Assembly (NCBI GenBank): GCA_037903475.1
Contig: JBAJFG010000201.1
Span: 310,001 to 374,000, forward strand
Origin: Ancylostoma caninum
Lineage: Eukaryota > Nematoda > Chromadorea > Rhabditida > Ancylostomatidae
Reading direction: 5' to 3'
Length of the DNA stretch: 64,000 nucleotides
The notes beneath the pieces are model-generated. The model did no database searches. It was not told the origin of the DNA and saw only the letters and a program-made list of their open reading frames with translations. The first letter of the stretch is position 1. Each line of letters begins with the position of its first letter. Positions 47,601 through 57,554 of the stretch are shown here, one piece after another. The position numbers were made by a program, and so were the translations under genes.

Positions 47601-50600
47601 TAGCTAAACCCATCTGCATTTTCGTTCGCATTTAGTATGAAGTGTGCGAGCGAAGCGAGCACCAATAGAGCTGGGCATACTTGCAGCGACGGCGATTTGG
47701 TCACCAAGCGATTTGATTTGCAAATATCACAAAATCTGCCGTAATCATTCCACGCGTTTTCATTTTTAAGAGCAAACCGTAGACGCGCGGCCTATTTTGA
47801 AAAACCTCAGGAGGAATGGTGTGGCGACCAAACTGCCTGTCAGCCACGGCCTGGGCATATTTCATTTGATGAGTCTTCAGCGATTCTTCTCATTTCTCAT
47901 GCAACGTCTGGATGTCGTGAGGCGACAGAACCGCTCAGTTTTTTGCTTCTTTTCTTAGGAATTTCGTTTATTTCGATTCATTTGTGTAGGTTTCTTACTA
48001 TAAAAGATTCCCTCTCGAGATTTGATGAGAATATGTGTAAATCTTTCTTTTTTTCTAAGTAATATCCTCTTAATTCCTTCCCAAGGTCCAGTATTTCAGA
48101 GTGATTTCTTATTCCTTCTCTGTAACCGACTTCGCATACCTTCAAATTGTGCATTTTACTAAGATTCCAAGAAAAAAAAACACAATAGTTGTGCTCAGTA
48201 GGTCAAATAGGGAATTAGAACCAGTTCGAAACGCTAAAATAGCTTTTCAAACCAATCAGAAGCCATAATTCAAACGTAGGAAGCATTTTATACCACGTTA
48301 TCACCACTAGGTACGGGAAACAAATGTGAATGAATCTTAATCTTATCGAAATTCTAGTGGGATGAGCCCAGCGAATGATTCAGTGCCGTCGCCAATCATT
48401 AAATGAAGAATGCCCAAGAACGCGACCCAGTCGCCGCGACTGAATCGCTCGTGCAAAACTCAGTCACAGCGAAAAAAACGCGTCACTTGAAATATTTGAA
48501 GTACGCCCAGGGCTGATAGATGTCTGGAAGCACTGCGTCAGCTGGGCAAAACTGGTGCATGAATATAGCCGCTTGCAACAGGTGATTAGCAGTGAGGAGT
48601 GCCACTACCCACGCGGTTAGGAATAGGCAGACTAGGATTGATTTTGAGGATGTTAGGTATTCGCCGCCCCAACAATCCACTAATAGGATCAGCTTGCTGA
48701 ATTGTCAGATCTATAGAAGACACTATGGGTCCGATACGATGAAAAGATGAACCTGTGCACTGAATTACGTAAAGGTCCAAAGAAACGAAATGTAGTGAGA
48801 AATTTCTAACGTTCATCTCCTTCATTGTTTGTAATGCTTATGTGAGACACCCTACAACAACTCAGAAACTTAGTGCGGACGGCCCGCTCTACATTACTGG
48901 CCGAGGAATCACCGGGTAGGAACTCGGCCGGGAATGGTAGAGAGGGCCGGCTGCTCCAAATCCAGCGGGTAAAGCCGCTACTGCTCAAGATCGCGTGCTC
49001 AGGACAAAGTTGTCCACGATTACCCCTCAAACCGCGTCTACGGTCACTTACCACCCGCAGCGTCAGTCCGTTTTGCCTTTTTAGACCTTTGCCAAAACAG
49101 CCGTTCGTGGTTTAAAAGATATCTTAGGTCACTACAGCGTCTTATTGATCACTTCAGGTCAAAGCTAAGCTATCCTTATTGAGGAACTATTGAGAACAGC
49201 ACTTTTCTCCTACTGTTGTACTGAGGCTTGACGAGCCGCGAGTGGTAAGTATCCGATAATCCTCAAACCGCCGCAAGTAGTGTTACAACCTGTGGCAGCT
49301 TGGCGTCCTGTTGCGCAGTGCCTAGTACAGAAGAGATCCGTGCTTCTGGTCTGTCTCTCTCTGCTGACCTTCATCCCTTATCACTACGTTACTATAACTA
49401 ACCGACCTTTCCGACCGGGTTGGCTGGAATGCTACCATAGCCAACTGGTCCGGCTGGAAGGTCATTATGGGTGACCAGCCCGGCGAAGGTAATCATGCTA
49501 GACCTGGCCGGCCCGCCATGAGCTATCTCTCGGCCGGTAGCATGTGTGGTAGAGCGGCCAGCAGGTGATGGGTTGTAGCCTGGCCCGTATGCGGTGATGG
49601 ACTGGACGCCGGCCGGTCGGCAACTACTGGGCGGAGAGCCGGCTGCACCAAGTGTATGAGAGGTTGTCTAAGTGAAATCACTCCTTTCCGTCAACGCCTT
49701 GGAATTCTCACCAGTTTGCAAATTCCTGCCGTGTGGTCACAAATGGTCAAAAAGATGTGAGTGTAGAGTCTATTTGCCCACGTCGTAACAAGCACTTCTT
49801 CGCCCTTCACGACAATCCATTTCAGTCCATGCAGGTGAAGGAATGCGCTAGAAGACGTGACATTATTGCAGAAGACGTAGATTATTGCAGAAGACGTAGA
49901 ACAGAATCTGTTTCTGACTTGCTATTCCTCAGCTGAACGTCCATCTGCTTTAGCACACGGGTTTTCTTATCCCATATATTGACGACGTAGGCTTGTAGTT
50001 GTTTCTCGTGGGTTTTTGGATACTCAAGCCCCACCACAATAGGATAATTTTCTTTCTTGGAATAACTGCAAACTAATGATTTGCAAAATGAAACCATCTT
50101 TCGAGGGCTAAAAATGAAAGTGGACCTCGTAATATACACCGATTTCCCCTTTGTCTTTTCCCGGCTGAGGAAGGCAAGCTTCTGACCTCTTACAGACCAC
50201 AAAACTCCCTGAAATTTCAGATATGCGTAGTGATATCCGAACCGGAGCAAACAAATGCAAACAGTATGTCCGTGTTCCCAGTTTGGACGATCATCACTGA
50301 TTCGTACTGGTTTAGCCGAATTTACAGATTCCGAGTAGTAGAGGTGGCCGTCTTGCCGGAAAATCTGCACAGTAAAGAAGCAAGAATACACCAATGTGAT
50401 AAGTGCTCAGACATTCGCTCAGCTCTAGGCTTTGCCTTGAGCAGCACTAGTTCTATGGCTTTTCGAGAAGAGCTACAAATATGGCTGTTCTTTATCATTA
50501 CCAATAAAATTGCGGTCTTATAGTGTTCATATAATATCAGCAATAGTGTTGAGTCTCGGGCAGATATTGCTGCAGTTGTGTGGCGACAGTGCTGTAATTG

Positions 50601-53600
50601 TGAGGCGACAGTGCTGCCAAACCCCTGGAATTTTCTGATGGTCAAATGGTCGAAAAATTCATGAAAACCAACGAAAAGCAGAATTAGTCAGAATATACAT
50701 TAAAAGGAATAATGGGAATGCTTAAAGTGCAGTTAAGCTCCAGAAACATCAGAAAATTTTTTTTTCATAAAAATCCTAAAAATGCACTAATAGCAAAAAT
50801 ATCAAGAAATACACATCAAACTGGGTGTCTTGGATCAGGCTAACCAAAATCTGCAATAAAATCCAATTTTGTCGATGCCCAAGACGCCCAAAAAATAAAC
50901 AACTTCACAACTCAGGATGAAGTTAGGAAATTTTGGGGAAAAAGAAGTAAAGTAGGAAAACACTCATGATCTCGTTACAAAGGAAAAGCCCAAAATTTCC
51001 TAAAACGTAAAGTACAGACAAAAATCAAGCATAATCAATATCTTCAACAATTTCGAACAAGGTTAGGCAATTTTGCTTGGCATTAAGTTAAACTGTACTC
51101 TCGGCACAAAAGAGCCCGAAATCCCCTATAGCATAAAACTAAATATGTACATATATTGAGCGTAATCAATGTCTTTTAAGATTGAGTAGAGCGACCAGTA
51201 AATAAAAGAATGACCGGTAAGTGAGTAAATAATGAGATATGTGCGATGAGAAAAATGACAAAAATATAGTTAGCGCACGTGCACTCCTCAAAACAAGTTT
51301 AGCGCTCTCGAAACTTTTAGAAAACTCCCTACTCATAAAAAAGTGCACATGTGCTAAAAATCCAAGACAATTTGGCAGAAAATCCAAAACATTCAAAAAA
51401 AGTACTCGCGTTTTCGGCACCAGCTTTGGAAGAAGTGAGATTTCATCGGAGTGAACGAGTTTAGAGAAAAAGGTGAGGTCAGTAGTGGTAGTCGTCGGAA
51501 TTAGTGCCAGGAATTAGCAAGGCGCGTAGGCTGCAATTCAAGCGGAAGCGAGAGCGGCAGTGGGATCGTCAGTAAAGTCGAGGAAAATTTAGAAATGCGA
51601 GAAAAATGTGACAAACCCGGGTAGAGGGAACGTAGATTGGGTATCAATTCCTATAGTGACGAAAACAAGACAAAAACGTGTAAACGACAGATCCGGGTAG
51701 ATCGGCAAAGAGAATAAGAAAAAAGCGACGGAACCTGGCATAACGGTGGAGATCTTGAATCAGTCCCAGAAGCAGGTAGAAAGGTCGAAAAATCAATTCA
51801 AAATCAAGAGATCTGCGAGCGAAGGCAGCAACGGCAAAGAGAAGTTAGAAATCAAAGATGGAGCACTAGAATAAACCCCTCGGTGGCCGCGCCCATTTCC
51901 GCGTGTCTTGCGTGTGGGACCAACGTCCCTTTCAGGAGTGTGGCGCCCGCGGAGTTCCACACCGTTATGATAAAATAATTGGGAGGAAAACAGATCCCTT
52001 TGCAAGAAAAATTGAAATCTGGTTCCGGAAGATTACTGGTATCATCGAAGCAGAAAAGGAGAGGATCCAAGCGCTTCTAGATTTCATTAAGCCCAGAGAA
52101 GTTTGCAAAAGATGTTTTGAGTGCAATAAGGAAGTCTCCAGGGAGTACGTTTGTATGGTTCTAGCCTGACGAATGAGGAAGTGCAGAATATAACGAATAT
52201 GTTTCTAACTAGGAAATGCGGTTTTTGTACAATTGTTACCATCGACTACACAAGAAATGTGAAACTATCTTTCTTGATTTCGAAATCTCATCTTATTCAT
52301 GTCGCAATAAAGGAGAACTCTTTCTTAATCACACTTGTTTGAGACCTGTTTAGAAAGTACCATACCCATTTAATATGGAAATACTGCAAAATAGTTCGAA
52401 AACATGGTCCAGCACCTGACAACTAGGGCGCGGCTCACCAGTGAGCCGCGCGGTCCCATGCGACCGAAAAAGCGCTGCTCAGCGGTGAGCCACGAGGTCG
52501 TCAATGGGTTAAAACGACACGTCCAGGATGTGAGATCAGCTGGAATCGGCAGAAAAAAAAACCCAGCAGAAAATCTTAGGGAGATTTTGCGATGTTTTTA
52601 GTGATCCAAAATTCAAGTCATAATCCAAGAAATCAGATCCAATCCATGGTTTAAGTAAAGGAGAAAAAAGTCAGATTAAGTTCATGATTTAAAGCTCAAA
52701 AGTGCTTCAAACGAAAAATAATCCCTTCAAGTGTGAGTCAAATTAGAATAAATGTGAGCCAAATCAAAATAAAAAGGACTGGAGAGACGTAGGCAAACAA
52801 ACAGAGGTTTTTTACCGAGGTTTTCTTTTGCCAGATGTTCCTGCGATGACATGGTGCGTCCTCCGGCGGGGTTGAGTGATGGTTTCGATTTTGTTCGACT
52901 GTGGCCCTGACAGGAGACACTTCAGCCACAGGTGCACGCCTAACTGGCGAGTCGGCTACGTTTTGATAGGGATGAACTAATGAATGGCACATGAATTCCT
53001 CACCTTTTCTGTTAGCATGAATTGGATAGCATGCCTTTTCTTCGGAGGAGGTGACAAAAAACTCTCACGCTGATACGCTATTTCCTACTACAGGATATAG
53101 TACGCCAAATCGAAAAAAAATCGAAGAATATCACACATAAAGAGACAGGGCTAGGAATGCAGCCGTACCAAGATTCACAAACATTTTAGTAATGTGCACG
53201 ACCCTGCTTTGAAAAAGTGTCAAAAACTAAAAAAAAGAAAAAGGGACTCTGGTCCCCACCAGTGAACAGCTCCGCTGGAGAGCTTTCCACGTACCATTCC
53301 TCGTTCTGTGATCGATCACACTACAGTGCTTAAAGGTGGACGCTTCAAATGTGACACCCACTCACTGCACTCGGAGTCCATGCTTCATCTCAGAGATCGT
53401 TTGCGACTCGCTCATCATTCACGTGCGAAATACTGGGACAGGGATCGTAAATCGCTGATCCTTGTCTGGGAAAAAACATTCGGAAGAACAAAGCAACCAA
53501 AAGAAACCGGACAGAAGAACTGTATAATAGACCGGCCGCACAGAAGTGATGGATCTAAGTAGATATACTGTAGCCTGGGCAGCGTTGTTCCAACATCCTG

Positions 53601-55551
53601 ATCACGCGCGTTGGCAGCAGCGAGTTCGTCCAGTTTCAAGTGCCTAATGAAACAAAAAGTTCAGTGTGATCCATAATGACTGTGAATGAATGATTGCAAA
53701 AACTATCGAATTTTCCCTCATATCAAGATGAAGAAGATTGGGGTATTTCGGGCAAGCAATTTTCAGAGATTGCGAAAGGGATTTCTGCAAGAACCGACGT
53801 ATTTCACCGAATCCGCGGAGAACTGAATGCGATCCAAATCAGAATTCTCCAGCGAACTTCTCTCGAAATTCAACGACTGCAAAAAAGATGTAGGTTAACT
53901 GCGCACATAAGAGGTTGAATGAAAAGAATCGGATAATCGGGATGCATCATCCGCACACTTCTTCGGTTCAAAACAAAACGGGAGATTGCGCATTTCAAAA
54001 ACAAAAACGCGCAATTGCCTATGCCAAAGTGAGTGGGAAGAATTGACACAGTAAAGCAAATATCAAGAAAAAAACACCCTATAGAAAGACTTCTCCCAAT
54101 GAAGTTTGGTTTCACACGATTCCATCATCATTATGACATGGAAGAAGGATGCGGATGACCAGGATGATGGAAACAGAGATGGATGAGACGAAAGAACAAA
54201 AGTTAGAACTCCGAACCGCGCAAAATCTTAAGAAACGTCGGAGTTCACTGTTTTCTTTGAAATTGAGGTTTCAAAAAAAAACTCACTTCGACGTCTCTGT
54301 AGGCCCACATGTTGTTGATGATGTCCAGCGCCCTCGTCCACGTGCTCAATATCCAAGATTTTAATTCCATTTCGCCCATATTCGCGCCGCCACACCATTG
54401 CCAACTTAAAAATTCCAAAATCAGAACAATGCAAGCGGAGGCGCACATAAAAACAATGGAGGATCGAGTAGGAGGTGACAGAAGATGAGAGAGAAGCGAT
54501 CGCAAAAAAAAAAAGAAACAAAAAAGATTGAAGAAAATTAGTGAGTGAGGAGTTGCGCGCCGAAAAACCGTCACAGTAGAGAAAAAAAACAAGTAAAGCG
54601 CCAACAAAAACAGTGCGAGAGCAAAGAGGAAGAGAGAAAGAATGAAAGCGAGGCTGAAGAAGTGTAAAAGAGCAATAAAAGAATAAAAAGAAATCGTGAA
54701 AGGGAAGTTGCGCGGCGGGGATAGCGAAATTCGCGATAAAACAGATGAGCGCGCGCTTAAAACAGTCAAGAGAAAATCAAAGGAGAGAGACAGAATAACA
54801 GGGAGGCGAAAGAAGTGTAGGGAAACAAAAAAGGCTGAAGAAAAACTGTGAGAGAGAAGTTGCGCGCGGGGAGAATACTCAAATTGCGACAAAAAAAGCG
54901 CACCGCGGATGGCAAATTGCAATAAAACTAATGAACGCGCGCGCTAAAACAACTGAGGAGAAAAGAGGAAGAGAGGGGGGGATGAGAGAAAGGAGAGAAG
55001 AGAGTGAAGAAACAAAAAGAATGAAAAGAAGTCGTGAGAGAGAAGTTGTGCGCGAGGAAATGGTTAAAATGTAGTAAAACAATTCCGAGCGCGCAAAAGC
55101 AGTGATAGAAGAGGAAGAAAGCGATAGAAGTAGAGAAAGAAGCGAAAGAGATGAGAGGGAACGAAAAAGAAACGAAAAACAATTTTCGAAAATGATTCGC
55201 GGCGCTCCGCGCCGAAATTGCGTCAACGCGCTGTCGCCGAAATTCGATCGCTCTGTCCGGCAGCACATTGGCAGCAGTGCGGAAAAAATTTACCATTTTT
55301 GGGTGCGCGGCAACTGCTCAGTACTGCCACTCAACTTGGTAGCACTGTATACCATTTTCAACACTTTTGAACTTGTGCTGGATGGGCGGGGCGATGGGTG
55401 GAACAGGCCTCGCCCACCGAGGCTAGTGCTGCTCGAGTGTCTGAGTACGTGTTTTGAAAACGAACTCACGTAATCATCCCCAACGGGGCTCCACTGGAAC
55501 GACATCTGTTCTTCGCCATCAGTTTTTGTGACGCCTACTCTATTGTTAAGT
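33580..55551 (-). CDS. Dipeptidyl peptidase IV-like (S9B) gene, N-terminal beta-propeller part, at least 11 exons
   Basis: Exons (minus strand, phases all compatible): 55551-55470, 50364-50263, 50208-50138, 50065-49919, 49847-49712, 37907-37758, 37706-37594, 35969-35906, 35849-35745, 33888-33831, 33773-33675, and probably 33641 to about 33580. Together about 375 codons plus. The order of motifs follows the DPPIV_N propeller: FQWSPVGDDY, FRQDGHLYYSES, VLWSVRGQKLAFLS, YPIVVGLEYPK, YVVNIWD, then the KWIV...TTWANR strand, the cysteine block WRCLTCRFSNCT, SPDFKHILTWCEGP. S9B proteins are type II membrane or secreted serine exopeptidases or their inactive relatives. The start, membrane anchor and the GWSYGG-type hydrolase domain are not seen, so activity cannot be judged. 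Introns of 51-72 bases alternate with transposon-filled introns of 1.6, 1.9, 5.1 and 11.8 kb. Confidence 0.8.
34420..34916 (+). CDS. Possible small plus-strand gene nested in a DPP4-like intron, unrecognised
   Basis: Three segments chain in phase: 34420-34504 (after TTTGTAG, ends TTCGG|GTAATT; VMTQCEDKFVTSRQLTVF), 34565-34616 (after TTTTACAG, ends AAG|GTAAGT) and 34656-34916 (after TTCCAG; SSHQAAGLPVKELFVASFAW..., stop TGA). The last intron would be 39 nt. An upstream exon is required and not found; an imperfect (GT)n lies just before. The family is not recognised. Lies antisense within the 35744-33889 intron. Evidence is splice signals and phase only. Confidence 0.4.
35745..35969 (-). CDS. 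DPP4-like exons 8-9
   Basis: Exon 8 (35969-35906) follows CTTTTTTCAG and encodes YFTALGPSPGNRHLFFTNGSL after completing the split codon from exon 7. Intron 56 nt (GTAGGC...CTCTCAG). Exon 9 (35849-35745, 35 codons) carries the cysteine block CLTCRFSNC and SPDFKHILTWCE, the conserved disulfide-rich stretch before the hydrolase domain in the DPP4 family, and ends GAG|GTGAAT. Confidence 0.8.
36404..36663. mobile_element. Diverged copy of the TA-flanked GC-rich MITE
   Basis: TA-flanked (36402-36403, 36664-36665), ends CACTG, with the CTTCTCAAGGCC...ATGGGCCA arm of the element at 944-1212. Arms much decayed. Lies in the 1.6-kb DPP4-like intron. Confidence 0.65.
36784..37405 (+). mobile_element. 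Helitron-like element with 59-bp units (copy 3)
   Basis: Starts in GGTAGGGAAAGAGTTGCC, carries three units (about 36825-36960), the conserved GGAATTCGCTAGGCGGG block, and ends with the hairpin (37368-37403) and CCGG|T (CTGG in other copies). Inside the intron 37593-35970. Confidence 0.55.
37594..37907 (-). CDS. DPP4-like exons 6-7
   Basis: Exon 6 (37907-37758, 50 codons) encodes VFEYDYPSKMW, TDFVSLLGTDDAIYILLPH and NSYRHIAKLTIQ, ending CAG|GTCAGT. Intron 51 nt. Exon 7 (37706-37594) encodes a Lys-rich linker and FLSVGNFDVTKLEAYD, ending AT|GTGAGT in phase 2. The exon 6 acceptor (TTTAAG) is weak, but the phase and protein continuity with exon 5 are good. Confidence 0.78.
38031..38885. mobile_element. 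Nested-palindrome MITE
   Basis: Outer inverted repeats ACTAGGGCCCGTAGTAAAGT (38031-38050) and ACTTTACTACGGGCCTAGT (38867-38885). Inside are a second pair (38318-38351 with 38481-38513; AGGAAGCTCCAAATGT) and a third (about 38598-38665; GTACGACT core). Repeated GATGATCGC blocks occur near both ends. Non-coding. Lies in the 11.8-kb DPP4-like intron. Confidence 0.75.
38886..40339. other. Intronic interval without a recognised element
   Basis: Part of the 11.8-kb intron of the DPP4-like gene. No exon of that gene or repeat terminus identified. Confidence 0.4.
40340..41040 (+). mobile_element. Helitron-like element with 59-bp units (copy 4), 5' end preserved
   Basis: Begins A|TCATGACTTATAATGAAGGGC, then GTCTGTCACGTGTGTG, GAAACGAAATTCGGGGGGTGTGGCC, six or seven 59-bp units (about 40465-40840) and the conserved block to about 41040. 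There it joins a 60-bp-unit element and lacks its own 3' hairpin. Gives the best view of the family's 5' terminus (TC after A). Confidence 0.55.
41041..41597 (+). mobile_element. 60-bp-minisatellite Helitron-like element (copy C)
   Basis: Four degenerate 60-bp units (about 41055-41290), a tail diverged from copies A and B, then CTGCCCCACCCCACTTTCTAG and the terminal hairpin ending CTAG|T at 41597/41598. Fused on the left to a 59-bp-unit element. Confidence 0.5.
41643..41688. repeat. (TA)n microsatellite with adjoining MITE fragment
   Basis: Pure TA run of about 23 units followed by GCGGCAGACGCAGAGGAGG... and GCCAAATTTTCGAAATTACTT, a truncated copy of the hAT-type MITE (41688 to about 41850). 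Confidence 0.85.
41854..42716 (+). mobile_element. Defective mariner element (863 bp)
   Basis: Terminal inverted repeats TTAGGTTAGTCCGAAAGTTTTGCACC and its partner (23 of 26 match) with TA on both sides (41852-41853, 42717-42718). Transposase remains: shifted pieces at about 41990-42180 (VPHKLS; AGDGRW) and an open stretch to 42642 with HHDNAQPHVAK and SPDLSPSE. In the D34D pattern the third catalytic Asp is replaced by Glu (SPSE), and the N-terminal part is deleted and frame-shifted, so it is inactive. Same family as 26726-27413. Confidence 0.9.
42229..42642 (+). pseudogene. Mariner transposase C-terminal fragment
   Basis: About 137 open codons covering the second and third catalytic positions and the C-terminal W..YLVDHVGGYFVD that ends mariner transposases. 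Catalyses cut-and-paste at TA in intact relatives. This fragment lacks the DNA-binding domain and the third Asp. Confidence 0.85.
42786..43000 (-). repeat. Inverted-repeat partner flanking the LINE fragment
   Basis: The stretch CAAAATGGTTGTCGTATTCG...AGACATGT...GGGCAAAAAT...AAAATCGATA on the minus strand recurs twice in direct tandem at about 45590-45835 on the plus strand. These blocks bracket the minus-strand LINE. Confidence 0.65.
43228..45567 (-). pseudogene. CR1-like non-LTR retrotransposon ORF2 (endonuclease C-terminus and RT), frameshifted
   Basis: On the minus strand 45567-44989 encodes the C-terminal half of an APE-type endonuclease (VVGDLNFPDILW, then FTDHSSVHF). Frames shift near 45020 and 44890. 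44889-43228 (553 codons) encodes RT: STPDGIPLSFMK, NYRPISITSI, HGFQEGKS, IYLDFAKAFD, GVPQGGVLSP and the catalytic FADD, then the Cys-poor CR1-type C-terminus. The 5' part (gag-like ORF1 and endonuclease N-terminus) is absent, as in 5'-truncated insertions. Lies within the 11.8-kb DPP4-like intron in the same orientation as that gene. Confidence 0.88.
45590..45835 (+). repeat. Two direct copies of the flanking repeat block
   Basis: Two degenerate units of about 120 bp (GTTGTC.TATTC...TATTGAGGA.C.CC...AGACATGTT...GCAAAAAT...AAAATAGATAAATC), inverted relative to 42786-43000. Confidence 0.65.
46146..47520 (+). pseudogene. Second CR1-like LINE fragment (endonuclease to pre-RT), opposite strand
   Basis: 46146-47177 encodes an APE-type endonuclease: LLNSRSLANKISEF, TESWLN, HRFILVYRPP, then KGFNLSEIEW where GDFN is expected, so a catalytic Asp is lost, and GFSDHNVVAF. 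After a break at 47177 the frame resumes near 47250 with ANALAKYFSAVFNN, a LINE linker before RT, and stops at a G9 run near 47520. RT is missing. Head-to-head with the minus-strand LINE; diverged enough to be a different family member. Confidence 0.8.
47521..49700. other. Intronic interval without a supported gene
   Basis: Contains GC-rich stretches (48880-49030, 49440-49640) and a minus-strand open frame with a hydrophobic segment near 48483-48680 that lacks splice support. Belongs to the 11.8-kb DPP4-like intron. Confidence 0.35.
49712..50364 (-). CDS. DPP4-like exons 2-5
   Basis: Exon 2 50364-50263 (after CTGTGCAG; FRQDGHLYYSES...PNWEHG), exon 3 50208-50138 (after AAATTTCAG; VLWSVRGQKLAFLS), exon 4 50065-49919 (after TTTGCAG; NYPIVVGLEYPK...AYVVNIWDKKTR), exon 5 49847-49712 (after TCTTCTAG; HGLKWIVVKGEEVLV, TTWANRLYTHIF; donor GTGAGA). 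Introns 54, 72 and 71 nt; phases 0, 2 and 2 match at each junction. The match to WSPxGxxLAxxxxD...YPKxG and xVVN of DPP4 propellers is good. A DWVYEEE-type segment expected between exons 2 and 3 is absent. Confidence 0.8.
50365..55469. other. 5.1-kb intron of the DPP4-like gene
   Basis: No gene on either strand is supported. It holds a perfect 11-bp stem (GCGCGGCTCAC / GTGAGCCGCGC, 52428-52451) and, at its far end, the purine-rich tandem region. A plus-strand open stretch at 51903-52169 with CKRCFECNKE is not supported by splice signals. Confidence 0.5.
54480..55190. repeat. Degenerate purine-rich tandem repeat (period about 150-190 bp)
   Basis: AGTTGCGCG-type motifs after GTGAGAGAGA recur at about 54550, 54706, 54858 and 55044, each followed by AATTGCGA/AAAA and GCGCGC...AAAAC blocks. 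Strong purine bias on + creates long hydrophobic Leu/Ser/Phe frames on the minus strand, which are artefacts. Confidence 0.65.
55470..55551 (-). CDS. DPP4-like exon 1 (first one recognised)
   Basis: After CTCATTCAG; encodes RVGVTKTDGEEQMSFQWSPV and ends GATGATTAC|GTGAGT, phase 0. The QWSPVG motif is the propeller strand that precedes the FRQDGHLYY strand of exon 2. It starts in phase 2, so at least one upstream exon with the membrane anchor is expected further right and was not identified. Confidence 0.7.
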
Positions 55552-55859
55552 CTGAATGAGAACAGGGAAGTACTACACGGATGGATGTAGGGAGTACATA
55601 TCAGGTTGTTGCGAAATTAATTGCCGAAACCGACATTCCAGTTCAAAGTGCTATAACTTAGCTTGAACACAACGTCCTTCATTAATCTAATTCCCGTTTA
55701 ATTCGCTAAATCTTCTCAACAATCTAGTGAGAAGGGTACGCTTCAATATTGACTGAGATCCTCTTATATAAATCATGGTAGTGCAACGAAATTTTCTAGA
55801 GTGCAGGCGTAGGGGGAATAGCACGTGATCGCATGCTCTCATCATGGGGCTCTGTTATA

Positions 55860-57117
55860 CAGGGGTATCAAAAAGTTTCCGGCCTCCGCTTGCCTGTCCT
55901 ATATTTCTGTACTGCTTTGAGAGCGCCATGTAGGGTAAAGCCTTTCATGTTAATTTGCAAAGTTTCCTGAGATTTCGTTAAACTTCCCAGGAATAAGAAC
56001 GTTTTATTCAGGCCAAGGTATGGAAATCGCACAAAAAATGTGTATCCAGCGAAGAGCAACCGACGAATTTTTGTTTTGTAAACGAAATTTATTGAACAAA
56101 ATCTAATCCCCGAATTCTAAGCGAAGAGGAAGTCTTCTAGCATTCCCACATAAAATTTCGGAACTCAAAATTTTTAGTGTAGTAACAATGGGTCAGAAAC
56201 AGAGCGACCTCTGATCAACGAGCAGAGACCAAGACGAAGACAGATTACTGTCGCTGTAGAAAAAATCACAATGCGTCGCAGGCAGGATTTAGGTGCAGTA
56301 CGTGCGCAAGGACCTAAGCTATTCAAAACTTCCTTTGGAAATTTTTTAGGCTACCATCTAAGAATTTTAACCTTCGCAGAACATTGAGTCTCTAAAACCT
56401 TTTCGGCGTCCAACAAGAAAATACCAGTTGAAAAATCAAAAAAGATTTTCGGGAGTTTTGTGTAAAGCGGAAAGGACATTTTGTAGTATCTTCACTGCCG
56501 ATAAGTGGCAAATTCACTGCCAAGATTTGAAGTCCTAAGCGCGGAGTACTGGGTCAGAACAGGTGGATCTCTGAGAGCAGTGCGATCGAACACGGAAGCG
56601 GGGGTGGAAATGTCTTGCCCAAAGTTCTGTGCGATAGAGAAAAGATTTTGTCACCTAACCACCTGCATGTAAACCTTAACGAAGTGGATTGTTACAACGC
56701 TACTTTGATCCACATTTTCCGGAAAAGAGTCAAGAAAAATGACTGCAGAAATTCAACCCCGGAAGTCAGGCTCTTCAATGAGACATCACTTTCCACAAAA
56801 TTGTATTGCTTCATGACAATGCGAACGCATTTTGCTGATTTGGCCAGTTTGTGAAGGGGGTCTAGGGACTAAATACTAGAATCCGTGAGAAAATCTGAAA
56901 CGGCACTTCAGCGTAACGAAAAAAAATAACGAAAAAGAGTCCACGCTGGGTGTTTGTATTTTGCTGATAAAAATTCTCATAAAATTGGGTAAGTTCAATA
57001 AAATGACAAGATGAGAAATGTTTTGGTCTTCGATGGATGCATGTTTATTTACGCTAAAATTTCACTGCGGCAGCTAATCTGCAAGTGGTTCAGGCCGGAA
57101 ACTTTTTGATACCCCTG
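55860..57117 (+). mobile_element. Tc1/mariner relic with CAGGGGTATCAAAAAG termini
   Basis: Perfect inverted repeats CAGGGGTATCAAAAAGTTTCCGGCC (55860-) and GGCCGGAAACTTTTTGATACCCCTG (-57117), TA on both sides (55858-55859, 57118-57119). Transposase decayed: an LLHDNA motif is readable at 56806-56823 followed by a stop, and a basic HTH-like stretch near 56225-56310. Not functional. Confidence 0.85.
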
Positions 57118-57132
57118 TAGACAGTGGTCGCG

Positions 57133-57435
57133 AGGATACGAAGCTGACAGGGCATTCGGCCGATGTTTCGTCATAGGTGCATAGACGTGGTGGAAGTCGG
57201 GTGCATTCGGGATTTCGCGTGGGACCAGCGGCTAGCGGTCTCGAGCCCTCCGGGCGAGGCAGTGTTTACAACGATTTGACGATGCATAGCAGCAATGTAC
57301 GGAGCAGAGTAGCCCCTCTGCTGTAGCTTTGTCAGTAGCTGCACACAATCTTGGAACGCTGGACGTCAAACACCTCGAAAGGATGAGTGCAGGCCGTAGC
57401 GGTAGGATACAGTCGGTTCCCTCATGGAGGATGTG
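57133..57435 (+). repeat. Dispersed repeat, copy 2 of 2
   Basis: Collinear with 21221-21525 at roughly 85 percent by eye; immediately follows the Tc1/mariner relic. Confidence 0.75.
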
Positions 57436-57554
57436 CTCCTTGTGCACCTCTCATCATTGAGGTCCTATGGGGATTGCTGTTGCTTGAGGATTCGTCTATT
57501 TTTAAGAAGGGCAGTACAATCAAATACACAGGATGAACGAACGAAGAACACGTC

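Noticed and set aside
48483..48825. Minus-strand open frames with a hydrophobic segment, considered as the membrane anchor of the DPP4-like gene
   Set aside because: They lie downstream of propeller exons 2-5 in transcription order, so they cannot be the N-terminal anchor, and splice sites are weak.
51903..52169. Plus-strand ORF with a small Cys cluster
   Set aside because: Isolated, with no convincing donor or partner exon; the Cys pattern matches no zinc finger.
54245..55296. Long minus-strand hydrophobic frames rich in Leu, Ser and Phe
   Set aside because: Low-complexity translation of a purine-rich tandem region; no domain, sequence variety or splice support.
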